A stretch of 33,600 nucleotides of DNA, from NCBI GenBank assembly GCA_903917345.1, contig CAIXAE010000018.1, positions 1-33,600 on the forward strand. The letters are read 5' to 3'. Each line of letters starts with the position of its first letter. Position 1 is the stretch's first letter. Made by a program: the position numbers and the translations under genes. The stretch comes from an uncultured Methylococcaceae bacterium. GTDB taxonomy: Bacteria; Pseudomonadota; Gammaproteobacteria; Methylococcales; Methylomonadaceae. The notes under the pieces were generated by a model, which was given only the letters and a program-made list of their open reading frames with translations, was not told where the DNA came from and ran no database searches. Positions 22,725-30,602 of this stretch are shown here, one piece after another.

Positions 22725-22985
22725 ATGCAAGAAGATAAAAATATAAAAATAGACACGCTGCCAGAAAAGAAAATAATCAAAAAAGATAAGCCAGCTATAG
22801 CAGCCCCACCATCAAATAATAAAATAGAGACAATGCAGCCACGTATAGACTTCTCATTCGTTAGAGCAGAATCCCCCTTCCAATCAATAGTAGATATAAT
22901 TATATGTATCGGTGCTATTTATGGGTTTGCTAACGTATGCTATCTTGTGTGCCGCTTCATAATGACAATATTCTCACCATTTTAA
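22725..22985 (+). CDS. Small membrane protein with C-terminal span
   Basis: 86 residues from the ATG at 22725, which has AAAAGG at suitable distance; the ATG at 22719 would have none. The N-terminal 45 residues are Lys-rich and polar, followed by a C-terminal hydrophobic segment of about 25 residues (SIVDIIICIGAIYGFANVCYL) and a second short one. Cotranscribed with the ERF gene, which begins 9 bases after the stop. Function unknown. Confidence 0.55.
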   Translation: MQEDKNIKIDTLPEKKIIKKDKPAIAAPPSNNKIETMQPRIDFSFVRAESPFQSIVDIIICIGAIYGFANVCYLVCRFIMTIFSPF

Positions 22986-22994
22986 GGTGTTTAA

Positions 22995-23615
22995 ATGGAA
23001 ATCACTAAAAATCAACTATTCAATCTCTCGTATCAAGTTGATCTTCTTTTTACTGCTCTTGCAGCTGCTCAAGCAGAGTTCCCTGCAATTAAAAAAACTG
23101 ATCAAGCTCATAGACATAAATATGCGAATATCAATTCAGTTATAGAGTCAGTACGTCCTGTGTTAGCAAAGCATGGTCTCTCAATACAACAGCATCCTTC
23201 AAGTGATTCAGAGGGCAATCCAATACTCACTACTATGTTGTGTCACATATCAGGTCAAAACTCTCTATCAAGCATCAGGATCATCCATGATCCATTAGAT
23301 ATACAAAGCCTTGGCTCTGGTATTACCTATACCAGAAGGTACGCGCTCGTTTCAATTTTGGGGCTTGAACAAGAAGATGATGATGGTAATTATGATAAAA
23401 ATAAAAAACAGGAATATCCCAGGCCTGCCATACCATCAGCAGAAGACAAAATGTTAATAAACGAAGCTCAATTAACTCAATTGGTTGATAAGATTAAAAA
23501 AAGCGCCAAGCCAATCGAAACTATAGAAAAGATTAAGCATCACACGCGTTTGAGCGAAAGTACTTTCTGCAATATGACCGTAATGCAGTTCAAATGGGTC
23601 TTAAAAAATACATGA
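22995..23615 (+). CDS. erf: ERF-family single-strand annealing protein
   Basis: 206 residues. Contains the family core: KTDQAHRHKYANINSVIESV around 34-53, RPVLAKHGLSIQQ to 66, and the hallmark GSGITYTRRYALVSILGLE followed by the EDDDGN acidic cluster around 107-132. ERF proteins form rings, coat single-stranded DNA and anneal complementary strands. In phage P22 Erf circularises permuted genomes and supports recombination. The C-terminal 70 residues are a separate charged helix region. With the RusA-like gene on the left arm it makes a small recombination set. AAGGTG precedes the ATG. The gene ends at the 23644 terminator. Confidence 0.9.
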   Translation: MEITKNQLFNLSYQVDLLFTALAAAQAEFPAIKKTDQAHRHKYANINSVIESVRPVLAKHGLSIQQHPSSDSEGNPILTTMLCHISGQNSLSSIRIIHDPLDIQSLGSGITYTRRYALVSILGLEQEDDDGNYDKNKKQEYPRPAIPSAEDKMLINEAQLTQLVDKIKKSAKPIETIEKIKHHTRLSESTFCNMTVMQFKWVLKNT

Positions 23616-23643
23616 CAGAATTCCAGAGCTCCCCTTTGGAAAC

Positions 23644-23677
23644 CCCCAGTTATCTTGTTGATGGCTGGGGACTTTTT
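23644..23677 (+). terminator. Terminator after erf
   Basis: CCCCAG, then TTATC pairing with GATGG through two G-T pairs, and CTGGGG give an 11-bp stem closing a TTGTT loop (23644-23670), followed by ACTTTTT. The T run overlaps the stop codon of the convergent gene at 23676-24248. Confidence 0.85.
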
Positions 23678-24248
23678 ATTGCTTAATATATTCAAGAATA
23701 ACATAACAGAACGTATAATTGGTTCTATCGCTTCCTGTTGTTATATTAACATTCGTATTATCAACATTAATCTCTATATTATCCATAATATTTGCCACAG
23801 AAACATAGGGTATGGGTAGAAAGCTCACATTCACTTGGCTTGCAGTCGCATAAATTCGGGTGAAGGTGAATGAAGTGTCTGCAGTTATATTAATACCATG
23901 GGGAACACTTGTCGTTCCTGCATTGGGCAAACTCATCACGACAACACCATCACAAAAATTGATAACCGTTCTAAATATCTGCCTCATGGTCGGAAATTGA
24001 GCTGTTGTTGAAGAAAGTGTTGTGTCAGGAAATAATACTTGGGAATTAACGATCTCTTCAAGGCTATAAATACCATTATCTTTTTGGTTAACTGCTAAAG
24101 AAATAACATTAAGCGCTTGAGACAAACGAATCATGAATTCTCTAAACTCTAAAGAGCCTAGATCTTTCCCTTCAAGATCAGTCACATCAAAATTATAATT
24201 AGCCGGAATAAAATTACCGGGGTTAGTATTATCTGCATAACTTGGCAT
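23676..24248 (-). CDS. Lone leftward structural (fibre-type) protein
   Basis: 190 residues. N-terminal region with FIPANYNFDVTDLEGKDLGS, a helical middle (REFMIRLSQALNVISLAVNQKDNGIYSLEE), then beta strands with SVPHGI and TFTRIYATASQ, a combination common in phage fibre or virion attachment proteins. AAGGA precedes its ATG. It is oriented against both neighbours and is flanked by a terminator and a palindromic promoter, so it is an independent transcription unit. Which part of the virion it belongs to is not clear. Confidence 0.6.
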   Translation of the reverse strand: MPSYADNTNPGNFIPANYNFDVTDLEGKDLGSLEFREFMIRLSQALNVISLAVNQKDNGIYSLEEIVNSQVLFPDTTLSSTTAQFPTMRQIFRTVINFCDGVVVMSLPNAGTTSVPHGINITADTSFTFTRIYATASQVNVSFLPIPYVSVANIMDNIEINVDNTNVNITTGSDRTNYTFCYVILEYIKQ

Positions 24249-24282
24249 TATAATCCTTAAAATTATTATATGATAAATATGT

Positions 24283-24311
24283 ATTATACTAGTCTAGTAT
24301 ATTTATAACAG
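24283..24311 (-). promoter_or_regulatory. Palindromic control region of the structural gene at 23676
   Basis: TATACTAG (24285-24292) and CTAGTATA (24294-24301) are a perfect inverted repeat with one central base. On the minus strand TATAAT (24288-24283) is preceded by CTGTTA (24311-24306) at 17 bases. The palindrome covers the -10 and spacer, fitting an operator; a plus-strand promoter for 24329 may share it. Confidence 0.55.
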
Positions 24312-24328
24312 ATCATAGGAGTAATAGA

Positions 24329-25288
24329 ATGGAAAAAGTTTCTAAAGAGCGTTTGAAGCTTCTCAAAAAGCTACAGAAAATGAACTTATATCCCGACTTA
24401 CAAAAGAGGATTGAAGAAGACATAGACAAATCAGGTGTTGAAGGTATAAACGCTGATAAGAATAGGGAAAAAATACGTAAAAATAATCCCAATGTCTATG
24501 AATCTAATAGTGGCAAACCTATGAGCAAACAAGTGCGGCAAAGGGTTGAAGAAACAGCCGCAGGAGCCCCTGCAGTTGTTGAAGCAGCATTTGGTCCAGT
24601 CACCGGAATGCTTTATGATAAAGCACAGGGAACTGCTAAAATAGCATATGATCTTACAAAGGCATTTGCAAAATATAAAGCAAGAGTCAAAGAAGTTGGA
24701 CCAGAAGAAGCTCTAAAAGAATTTAAACAAGATTTATTTGAAGGCAAAGAAGCCACTTACAAACAACTCAATACTGAACGCCCAGAAGATATTCTTTATA
24801 GAGAGCAGCAACGCGAAAAGCTAGAACCATTCTTGCAAAGATCGCGTGAAAGATTAGAGCAACCGTTTCCTTCTGCGTATGGAAGCTTGGAAAATCTCTT
24901 TGGTGCATTAGGATTTGGGGGAGGACAATCAGGATCAAATAGCGGTCAAAGATTTAATTATTCAAGAGCCGCAACAAATCCAAGCAGAGAATCATTTTCT
25001 CAATTATATCCTCCTGATAGGGCAAGAGGCCTTGACTATACAAATTTAAGAGAAAAAATAGGAAAAGGCTTGGGCTCTGCAGGAAACGCTATTGGGAGAG
25101 GCCTTAATTATGCAGGAGAACAGTTCGGAAATGCTACTGATTATGCTAATCAAAAAGCTCATAATGGGTTATCAATGGGTAGAAGCGCAATGAATCAGGG
25201 ATATAATTATGCAAATCAAACTGCTCAAAATAATTTAGGTTTTGAGCTAAGCGATATTTTAGATTATTTAAATCAAACAAATAGATAA
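24329..25288 (+). CDS. Probable internal virion / ejection protein
   Basis: 319 residues: a Lys/Glu-rich helical N-terminus (1-60), an Ala-rich helix about 75-105 (GAPAVVEAAFGPVTGML), more charged helices to 200, then a Gly/Ser/Asn-rich disordered region and C-terminal repeats of G(L/R)N-type segments (GRGLNYAGEQF, GYNYANQTAQN). First of four consecutive large genes in tight succession (15, 22 and 10 base gaps) with strong AGGAG sites. In podophages such blocks encode proteins packed inside the capsid and injected with DNA. No enzymatic motif seen. Confidence 0.6.
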   Translation: MEKVSKERLKLLKKLQKMNLYPDLQKRIEEDIDKSGVEGINADKNREKIRKNNPNVYESNSGKPMSKQVRQRVEETAAGAPAVVEAAFGPVTGMLYDKAQGTAKIAYDLTKAFAKYKARVKEVGPEEALKEFKQDLFEGKEATYKQLNTERPEDILYREQQREKLEPFLQRSRERLEQPFPSAYGSLENLFGALGFGGGQSGSNSGQRFNYSRAATNPSRESFSQLYPPDRARGLDYTNLREKIGKGLGSAGNAIGRGLNYAGEQFGNATDYANQKAHNGLSMGRSAMNQGYNYANQTAQNNLGFELSDILDYLNQTNR

Positions 25289-25302
25289 TAAGGAGTAGTG
25301 AT

Positions 25303-26061
25303 ATGGCATCAGGACTAGAGATTTTAGGTGGATTAGGCGGAGGCGTTGCCGGAGCTTTTGCTGGAGGCCCTGTCGGAGCAGCAGCAGGATATGCGGCAGG
25401 ATCAGGATTGGGAAAAGGAGCTAATGATTATTTTTGGCCTCAACAGCCAGCTGCCCCAACTCAGGATCAACTACGAGGGCAAGAGCAAGCGCGCTGGGTT
25501 CAGGATCAGTTACGTCAACAAGCAATGAATGCTCAGGCAAATGGATATAACCAAAATGGATATCAGGCAAGAGAAGACTTGGCAAGGCGAAATTTCAGAG
25601 AACAAGGAATTCCCGATATTATGGAAAGATTTGCTGGTTTAAATGCTCAAAGATCAAGCGCATTTCCTGGGGCAATAGCAGGAGCCCGTGGTAATTTAGA
25701 AGCGCAATTAGATGCCATGCGAGAACAATACCATGAAAGACAACAGCAGCGTCTTGGGGCTGAAAATCTAGAAAGAATGGGTCTTCTTGGTGGCTTGGCT
25801 CAAAATCAAGCAAGGGGTGGTATAGAAGAACGATTAGCTAATTTAAGAGAGCGTCAGCAAGAGGGATTCGAGGGCCAAAATCATATAGGTAATATTTTTA
25901 ATTTATTGAATTTGCTTGGCGGATTGCAAAACGAACAAGGGCGACAACAACAAGGCAATGCTCAAGAAACTTATGCTGCTGATGTTGGAAGACAAAGAAA
26001 CTATAATCCACCTCAGGCCCAAGAAAATGTTGGCAGAGCTGGCACTAATCCTGTTTTTTAA
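25303..26061 (+). CDS. Ejection protein candidate with Gly-zipper membrane helix
   Basis: 252 residues. Residues 6-36 are a Gly/Ala zipper (LEILGGLGGGVAGAF, then GPVGAAAGYAAGSGLG), typical of helices that insert into membranes and oligomerise. Beyond residue 45 the protein is almost entirely Gln/Arg/Asn-rich helix with long REQ-type stretches. Podophage ejection proteins combine such features and form a DNA channel through the host envelope. GGAG precedes the start. The role is inferred from composition and cluster position. Confidence 0.65.
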   Translation: MASGLEILGGLGGGVAGAFAGGPVGAAAGYAAGSGLGKGANDYFWPQQPAAPTQDQLRGQEQARWVQDQLRQQAMNAQANGYNQNGYQAREDLARRNFREQGIPDIMERFAGLNAQRSSAFPGAIAGARGNLEAQLDAMREQYHERQQQRLGAENLERMGLLGGLAQNQARGGIEERLANLRERQQEGFEGQNHIGNIFNLLNLLGGLQNEQGRQQQGNAQETYAADVGRQRNYNPPQAQENVGRAGTNPVF

Positions 26062-26082
26062 TCTGAATATAAAAGGAAAAAC

Positions 26083-27420
26083 ATGGCTGTACATTACGAA
26101 CCACCAAGGCAAAATCGTGGCGGTAGCCTAAGAGAACTCTTGATGTCAGAGAATCAAGGACCCTCATTTGGCTCTCAACTTGGTAACGTATTATCGCAAG
26201 AATTCGCCCGTCAACAAGCCGCAAAAGACCAGCAAGCCCAAATGCTTGCTGAGCAGCAACAAAAAGCACAGCAGGGTGCTTTATTCGCCCAATTGCTCAG
26301 TGGCGGCATGGGTGGGGGAGGCGGTAATTTCAATGGTGGTGCTATGGGCCCTCAAGGGTCTATGAGTCCTGAGCAAATGAAATTATCTGCTGCTCGGTCG
26401 ATGCAACAAGCTGAAGCTCAACAACAAGCTGCTAAGCCAATTCCCTTCCATCAAATACCCTGGGAGGAAATAGCCCAAAAGGCAGTAGCGGGTAATCTTC
26501 CTAAAAGTGATATATTGGCACTCCATAAAGAGCATGAAGAAGCTATAGCAAGAGCTCAAAATCAAGAACTTCAAAAAGAAAATAATGAGATAAAGCGCGA
26601 GCGTAATGAAATATCAAGAGAAGCTCCTTCAAGAGCGGCATTAACAAAAAGACTTGGGGAAATAAAAGAAGAAGGTAAGCAAGCTAAAATAAACCACAAA
26701 AACTATAAAACATTGCTCGCATTATCAAAATCAGGAGAAGTTAGAGAAGGTGTTGCGGGAAGAATATCTAAGCTATTAAAAATAAATGATATTTTCTCAA
26801 CTCCTGCTACACAAGTTGCTGATAAAATGATATCTCAAATAAATACCATTAATCTTACAGGAACTGGGCAAAGAGGCATAGCGATCTATAAAGAATTAGA
26901 AAAAGGTCAACTTAGCACTAATATGGATAAAGAATCATTTGATTATATTGCTCAGGCAGGAAGCTCTATTGCTGAAGCGAATTCTCTATTTGCCGATGAG
27001 GTTGATAAAATTGCTGATAAATATCAAGCAGAAGGAAAGCAAATTCCCTTGAATATTGAAAGTATAGCAATGAAGAACCTTGAACCTCAATTAAAAAAAT
27101 TAGATAAAGAGGCAGATAAGTCTCTTGATGATTTCTTAGGTTCATTAAATAAGCAAAATAATGCCTCAAAAGGGAATGCTAAGTTTCCTATTCCTCAAGG
27201 AGCTAATTTTGGAAGCTTACTTATTAATCCCAACAATCTATCTCAAAAAGATGTTTATCTGGGAAATAATAACGTAATTTCTGAAGATATATTCAGGAAA
27301 GCTAGTGATATGCTTGAAAAACAAGCTCCTGCAACACAAAACAAAGGCAGAAAAGTCATTAATAGAGAACTGGGTTTTAATTTGGTAAGCGATGGTAAAA
27401 ATTGGAACATATCACAATAA
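26083..27420 (+). CDS. Large Gln-rich ejection protein candidate
   Basis: 445 residues: Gln/Ala-rich N-terminus with a Gly-rich patch (GGMGGGGGNFNGG, about 70-82), central coiled coil rich in Glu/Lys/Asn (about 155-220), and helical C-terminal part including QVADKMISQINTINLTG and SSIAEANSLFADEVDKI. Mostly alpha-helical and highly charged. Between the Gly-zipper gene and the 485-residue gene, so probably part of the same internal body. AAAGGAAAA precedes the ATG. No catalytic domain recognised. Confidence 0.6.
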   Translation: MAVHYEPPRQNRGGSLRELLMSENQGPSFGSQLGNVLSQEFARQQAAKDQQAQMLAEQQQKAQQGALFAQLLSGGMGGGGGNFNGGAMGPQGSMSPEQMKLSAARSMQQAEAQQQAAKPIPFHQIPWEEIAQKAVAGNLPKSDILALHKEHEEAIARAQNQELQKENNEIKRERNEISREAPSRAALTKRLGEIKEEGKQAKINHKNYKTLLALSKSGEVREGVAGRISKLLKINDIFSTPATQVADKMISQINTINLTGTGQRGIAIYKELEKGQLSTNMDKESFDYIAQAGSSIAEANSLFADEVDKIADKYQAEGKQIPLNIESIAMKNLEPQLKKLDKEADKSLDDFLGSLNKQNNASKGNAKFPIPQGANFGSLLINPNNLSQKDVYLGNNNVISEDIFRKASDMLEKQAPATQNKGRKVINRELGFNLVSDGKNWNISQ

Positions 27421-27429
27421 GGAGATATC

Positions 27430-28887
27430 ATGTCACTGGGATCATGGGAATTCGTTGATGATGGAACTCCAGTAAACAAAGAAAAGTCTAAAAAACTTAC
27501 CGGTGGATGGGAATTTGCAGATGAATCCGCACCAGTTGAATCCAAAGCACCACGTAATCCAAACTATGAACTTTCTGATATAGTTCGAGCACCCGTTAGC
27601 TTGGGTGCTTCTGCATTAGCGCGATTTGGTGCGGTTCCTAAAGACTTAGCCTATTTAGCGCAAAAAGGTATAGAAGCGGGAAGCTCAATACAAGATTATT
27701 TACAAGATATCGGCGAATCACCAGAGCAAATAGAACAAAATAAGCTTTCAAGAGAATCAATAGCTAAAACCACTGGTGCTCCTTTTCAAACATTAGCAAA
27801 AGAACTATATGAAGGGCTTCCAGATGAAAAAGAACTCAAGCAACGAATAGCTAAAAACTTGCCAGAGGGGTATCTAGAACCTAAAAGCACAGCAGAAAGA
27901 GTTGCCAATGAAGCAGCAAGCACTCTTGGTGGTCTTCTTTTCCCTTTGACTGGTGGCACTAAAGTAAAAGCAGGTAAGGCTTTAGCGGAAGCAGTGGGAG
28001 GCGATGTGGCTAAGTTTATGGGTCACTATTTGACTGGGTCAGAAGAAGTAGGTGAAAAAGCAAAAATTGGAACTATGCTTGCGGTTAGCCTTGGCCTTGG
28101 GTCTTCCTTAAAAAGTATAAGTCAGGGTATATATAATAAAATTGAAAAAGAAGGTACTCGAATATTGCCAGCGCAGAAACCACTTATAGATTCTTTCTAT
28201 CAATTGGAAAAAGATCTAACATCTTATGGAAGAGAGGCTATTAAAGAAAATAGCGATGTTGTTAAAAATGTTCTTCCTAAAATAGAAAAATTCTTTGATG
28301 GTAGCACAAAACTGTCTTTTTCTGATTGGGCTGAAGTTAATAAGACGGTAAATGCTGCTTATTCTAATATACCCAAAGGATCCCCAGCAGGAGTTAGATT
28401 TTTAAATTTCATGAAAAGAAATAAAGCCTATACAGAACAATTGGCTAAAGGAGGTGGGGAATTAGGTCATTTAGCAAGCGAGCTTCTGAGGGCTAATGAA
28501 ATTAATACCGGCGTTAAAGCAACAGAAAGAGCATGGAACTTCTTTAAAAACAATCCCAAAGTAGCCTCTGCCATTGGTGGGTATGCTGTTTTGCCATTAA
28601 TATTAGGCAATAAATCTCTTGAAGAACAATTGCCAACTTTGGCAGGAGTAGGAGCATTAGGTGGCGCCGTTATTCTTGGATCTCATATTAAGAATCTTTA
28701 TAAGCTTCCTATTGTTCGAAAAGAGATGGCCGGATTGTTTGCTGGTGCGATGAAAGAAAATGCGAACGAAGTCATAAAACATGCTCGAAAATTAGAAAAC
28801 TACTTCCAAAATAATCCAAAGAAGTTGGAATATATATTAGAGTCTAATCAACCAAAGCAACTTGAATATATATTGGATCAAGCATAG
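27430..28887 (+). CDS. Large ejection protein candidate with WEF repeats
   Basis: 485 residues, the largest of the block. The first 40 residues hold two short repeats, LGSWEFVDDGTPV and TGGWEFADESAPV, a motif seen at N-termini of phage internal virion proteins. Hydrophobic or Ala/Gly segments about 55-75, 155-175, 210-225 and 380-425 (VASAIGGYAVLPLILG, LAGVGALGGAVILGS) suggest membrane insertion upon ejection. The C-terminus repeats LEYIL. AAGGAGATATC precedes the ATG. It ends the ejection operon before the bidirectional hairpin at 28909. No lytic glycosylase motif was recognised. Confidence 0.65.
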   Translation: MSLGSWEFVDDGTPVNKEKSKKLTGGWEFADESAPVESKAPRNPNYELSDIVRAPVSLGASALARFGAVPKDLAYLAQKGIEAGSSIQDYLQDIGESPEQIEQNKLSRESIAKTTGAPFQTLAKELYEGLPDEKELKQRIAKNLPEGYLEPKSTAERVANEAASTLGGLLFPLTGGTKVKAGKALAEAVGGDVAKFMGHYLTGSEEVGEKAKIGTMLAVSLGLGSSLKSISQGIYNKIEKEGTRILPAQKPLIDSFYQLEKDLTSYGREAIKENSDVVKNVLPKIEKFFDGSTKLSFSDWAEVNKTVNAAYSNIPKGSPAGVRFLNFMKRNKAYTEQLAKGGGELGHLASELLRANEINTGVKATERAWNFFKNNPKVASAIGGYAVLPLILGNKSLEEQLPTLAGVGALGGAVILGSHIKNLYKLPIVRKEMAGLFAGAMKENANEVIKHARKLENYFQNNPKKLEYILESNQPKQLEYILDQA

Positions 28888-28908
28888 TATGAAATTATAA
28901 GATGGTTG

Positions 28909-28930
28909 AAAAAAGAGACTGCTTCTTTTT
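28909..28930. terminator. Weak bidirectional A/T hairpin
   Basis: AAAAAGA (28910-28916) pairs with TCTTTTT (28924-28930), loop about 5-7 bases. The A run and T run belong to the stem, so it can act on transcripts from either side: the ejection operon and the leftward RHH gene whose stop is at 28929-28931. Confidence 0.55.
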
Positions 28931-29084
28931 ACTTTAACTCCTTAATATCTCTATCCCTTATTAGTTTTTCGATTAAAGCCCGAAGAATTAAACGATTGAT
29001 AGAGATATTTCTTTTGGCACATACCTCAACAATAATATTATGTAGCGGCCGAGGAATACGTATCTCTACCCTTTTCTTTTCCAT
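28929..29084 (-). CDS. Ribbon-helix-helix (Arc/MetJ-type) DNA-binding protein
   Basis: 51 residues, hidden in the gap between two rightward operons. It reads EKKRVEIRIPRPLHN (beta strand then helix A), then VEVCAKRNISIN and a second helix LILRALIEKLIRDRD. This strand-helix-helix order with alternating hydrophobic residues in the strand, Pro at its end and Ser/Asn at the start of helix B is the RHH pattern. GGGAG lies before the ATG and a near-consensus promoter lies 41 bases upstream. RHH dimers bind palindromes and usually repress; likely targets are its own promoter and the adjacent rightward late promoter. Confidence 0.8.
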   Translation of the reverse strand: MEKKRVEIRIPRPLHNIIVEVCAKRNISINRLILRALIEKLIRDRDIKELK

Positions 29085-29124
29085 TAGTTTCTCCCTGTAA
29101 TTAATAGTGCCGTAATTTAAAATA

Positions 29125-29152
29125 ATTATATTGCTTCAAAAAAATCTATCAA
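29125..29152 (-). promoter_or_regulatory. Leftward promoter of the RHH gene
   Basis: Minus strand TTGATA (29152-29147), a 16-base spacer and a perfect TATAAT (29130-29125), 41 bases before the ATG at 29084. The divergent region up to 29199 also contains AT-rich TATATACTTATAT, which may hold the rightward promoter of the fibre operon. Confidence 0.7.
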
Positions 29153-29198
29153 TATATACTTATATAAAATAACAATTCTAAAATTCTTAGGAGATTCC

Positions 29199-30239
29199 AT
29201 GGCTAGTGGTAATAATATAGCAAAAGCGTATGGTATAGGTGGTCCATTTATTGCAGTTTTTCCCGCACCAATCGTTACAAGAAGAAACCCAACGGTAAAT
29301 GATACTGCAGAAATAGGTCAATTATGGGTCAATAGCGCTACTAATGCTTCATTCGTTCTGGCTGGATCCAATGGTGCAGGTTCTGTATGGACAGTCAATC
29401 CAGCTGGTGGTGGCGCTGGTGTATTTACTGATTTAAGCGCTACTGGTGTCATAGATTTAGATAGTGGCGCTATCGCTACCCCCTTAAATATTCAAACAAC
29501 AGATGGCGGTTCTAATATTACGGTACAATCTGCTGCAGCGGTTTCTATTACAGCGGTTGGTAATGCAACACTAACATCAGATGCATCTGCTACTTTAAGT
29601 AGCTCGCTTGCTGCTGATAATGCAGTACAGCTTACTACAACAGATCTTGCTGGCGGTGTAGAGATTACAGCAGGTACGGGCGGAGTAGTTTCTGCGACAA
29701 CTGGTCAAGCAATTTGGGGTTCTACGCGTAATGCGGCCGGAAACAGTGTCTTTATATCAGCAAATGGTAATGCGGGCGAAGTCGTCTTGATTAACTCTGC
29801 TCAAGGAACCTTAAATACAAGCGTTACCCTTAGTTCTACTTCAGGTGGTATAACTCTGTCTACAGCAACTGCTGCAAAGCAAATAATATTAGCAGCAGTA
29901 CTAGGTACGGTGAATATTTCTGCATCTCAAGCAGCAGCGAATGCTATTATTCTCAATGCTTCAAATGGTGCTGGGGGAATTACTGCTACGGCTGGTACTG
30001 GTAATTTTAATATAACTTCTAAATCTCTTGTTGTTAATGCTAACGCTGTAGCAATTGATACTGGTATTTTATTAACTCAAGGTGCTGCAACTGCTGCAGT
30101 TCAAGTTGGTAATGGTGTTCCTGTTCATAATGCTCCACAAGGCTCATTATATTTAAATACTTCTGGTGTTGCGCATCAAAGAGCTTATATCAATACTGAT
30201 GGCGCTGGTACTTGGACTTTAATAACTACTGCTGCTTAA
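29199..30239 (+). CDS. Beta-helical tail-fibre-like protein
   Basis: 346 residues, made almost entirely of Ala, Gly, Ser, Thr, Val, Asn. The N-terminal NPTVNDTAEIGQLWVN with SVWTVN about residues 30-67 is a frequent start of phage fibre and carbohydrate-binding domains. Residues 75-300 are a run of short Thr/Ser/Ala strands (ITVQS, VSITAVG, ATLTSDA, ATLSS) like the rungs of a parallel beta-helix or trimeric fibre. The C-terminus has a GSLYLNTSG and TWTLI module. GGAG before ATG. Likely a fibre shaft or receptor-binding protein; trimeric state inferred. Confidence 0.65.
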   Translation: MASGNNIAKAYGIGGPFIAVFPAPIVTRRNPTVNDTAEIGQLWVNSATNASFVLAGSNGAGSVWTVNPAGGGAGVFTDLSATGVIDLDSGAIATPLNIQTTDGGSNITVQSAAAVSITAVGNATLTSDASATLSSSLAADNAVQLTTTDLAGGVEITAGTGGVVSATTGQAIWGSTRNAAGNSVFISANGNAGEVVLINSAQGTLNTSVTLSSTSGGITLSTATAAKQIILAAVLGTVNISASQAAANAIILNASNGAGGITATAGTGNFNITSKSLVVNANAVAIDTGILLTQGAATAAVQVGNGVPVHNAPQGSLYLNTSGVAHQRAYINTDGAGTWTLITTAA

Positions 30240-30261
30240 TATTTCACCGCAAGGATATACT

Positions 30262-30600
30262 ATGGCATATTCGATAGCTTTAAGAGCAGATCCGGTAAGA
30301 ACATTAGCGTTTGGTGGTATTGGTGCTAGTTATGCACCAATTGGAACCCAACTAACAAAGGGCGGTCGTCAATTCTTCGTCCAAAACTTAACTGATGCAA
30401 CGCTCATGTTTAGTTTTGATGGAGTTAACGACCACTTTCCCTTATTGTCTAATACATATTTTGTATTTGATGTCACCACTAATAAAGTAACCAATGATGG
30501 TTGGTTCATTGATAAAAATACTATCATGAATGTTAAAGAAATTGGTACACCAACAACTGGTTCAGTTTATCTTTCGGTGTTTTATGGCCAAGGAGACTAA
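30262..30600 (+). CDS. Small virion protein of the fibre operon
   Basis: 112 residues: VRTLAFGGIGASYAPIGTQL, then VQNLTDATLMFSFDGVND, then VFDVTTNK and a C-terminal TGSVYLSVFYGQ. The order of strands and the S.DG motif are shared with a small beta-sandwich protein encoded next to fibre or decoration genes in many phages. It follows a 29199 gene and precedes 30603 with gaps of about 20 and 2 bases. Likely a minor structural or fibre-associated protein. Confidence 0.65.
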   Translation: MAYSIALRADPVRTLAFGGIGASYAPIGTQLTKGGRQFFVQNLTDATLMFSFDGVNDHFPLLSNTYFVFDVTTNKVTNDGWFIDKNTIMNVKEIGTPTTGSVYLSVFYGQGD

Positions 30601-30602
30601 TT

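Noticed and set aside
28906-29100. 64-codon plus-strand frame after the ejection operon
   Set aside because: It has no ribosome site and lies opposite the RHH gene, whose promoter, ribosome site and fold pattern are much better.
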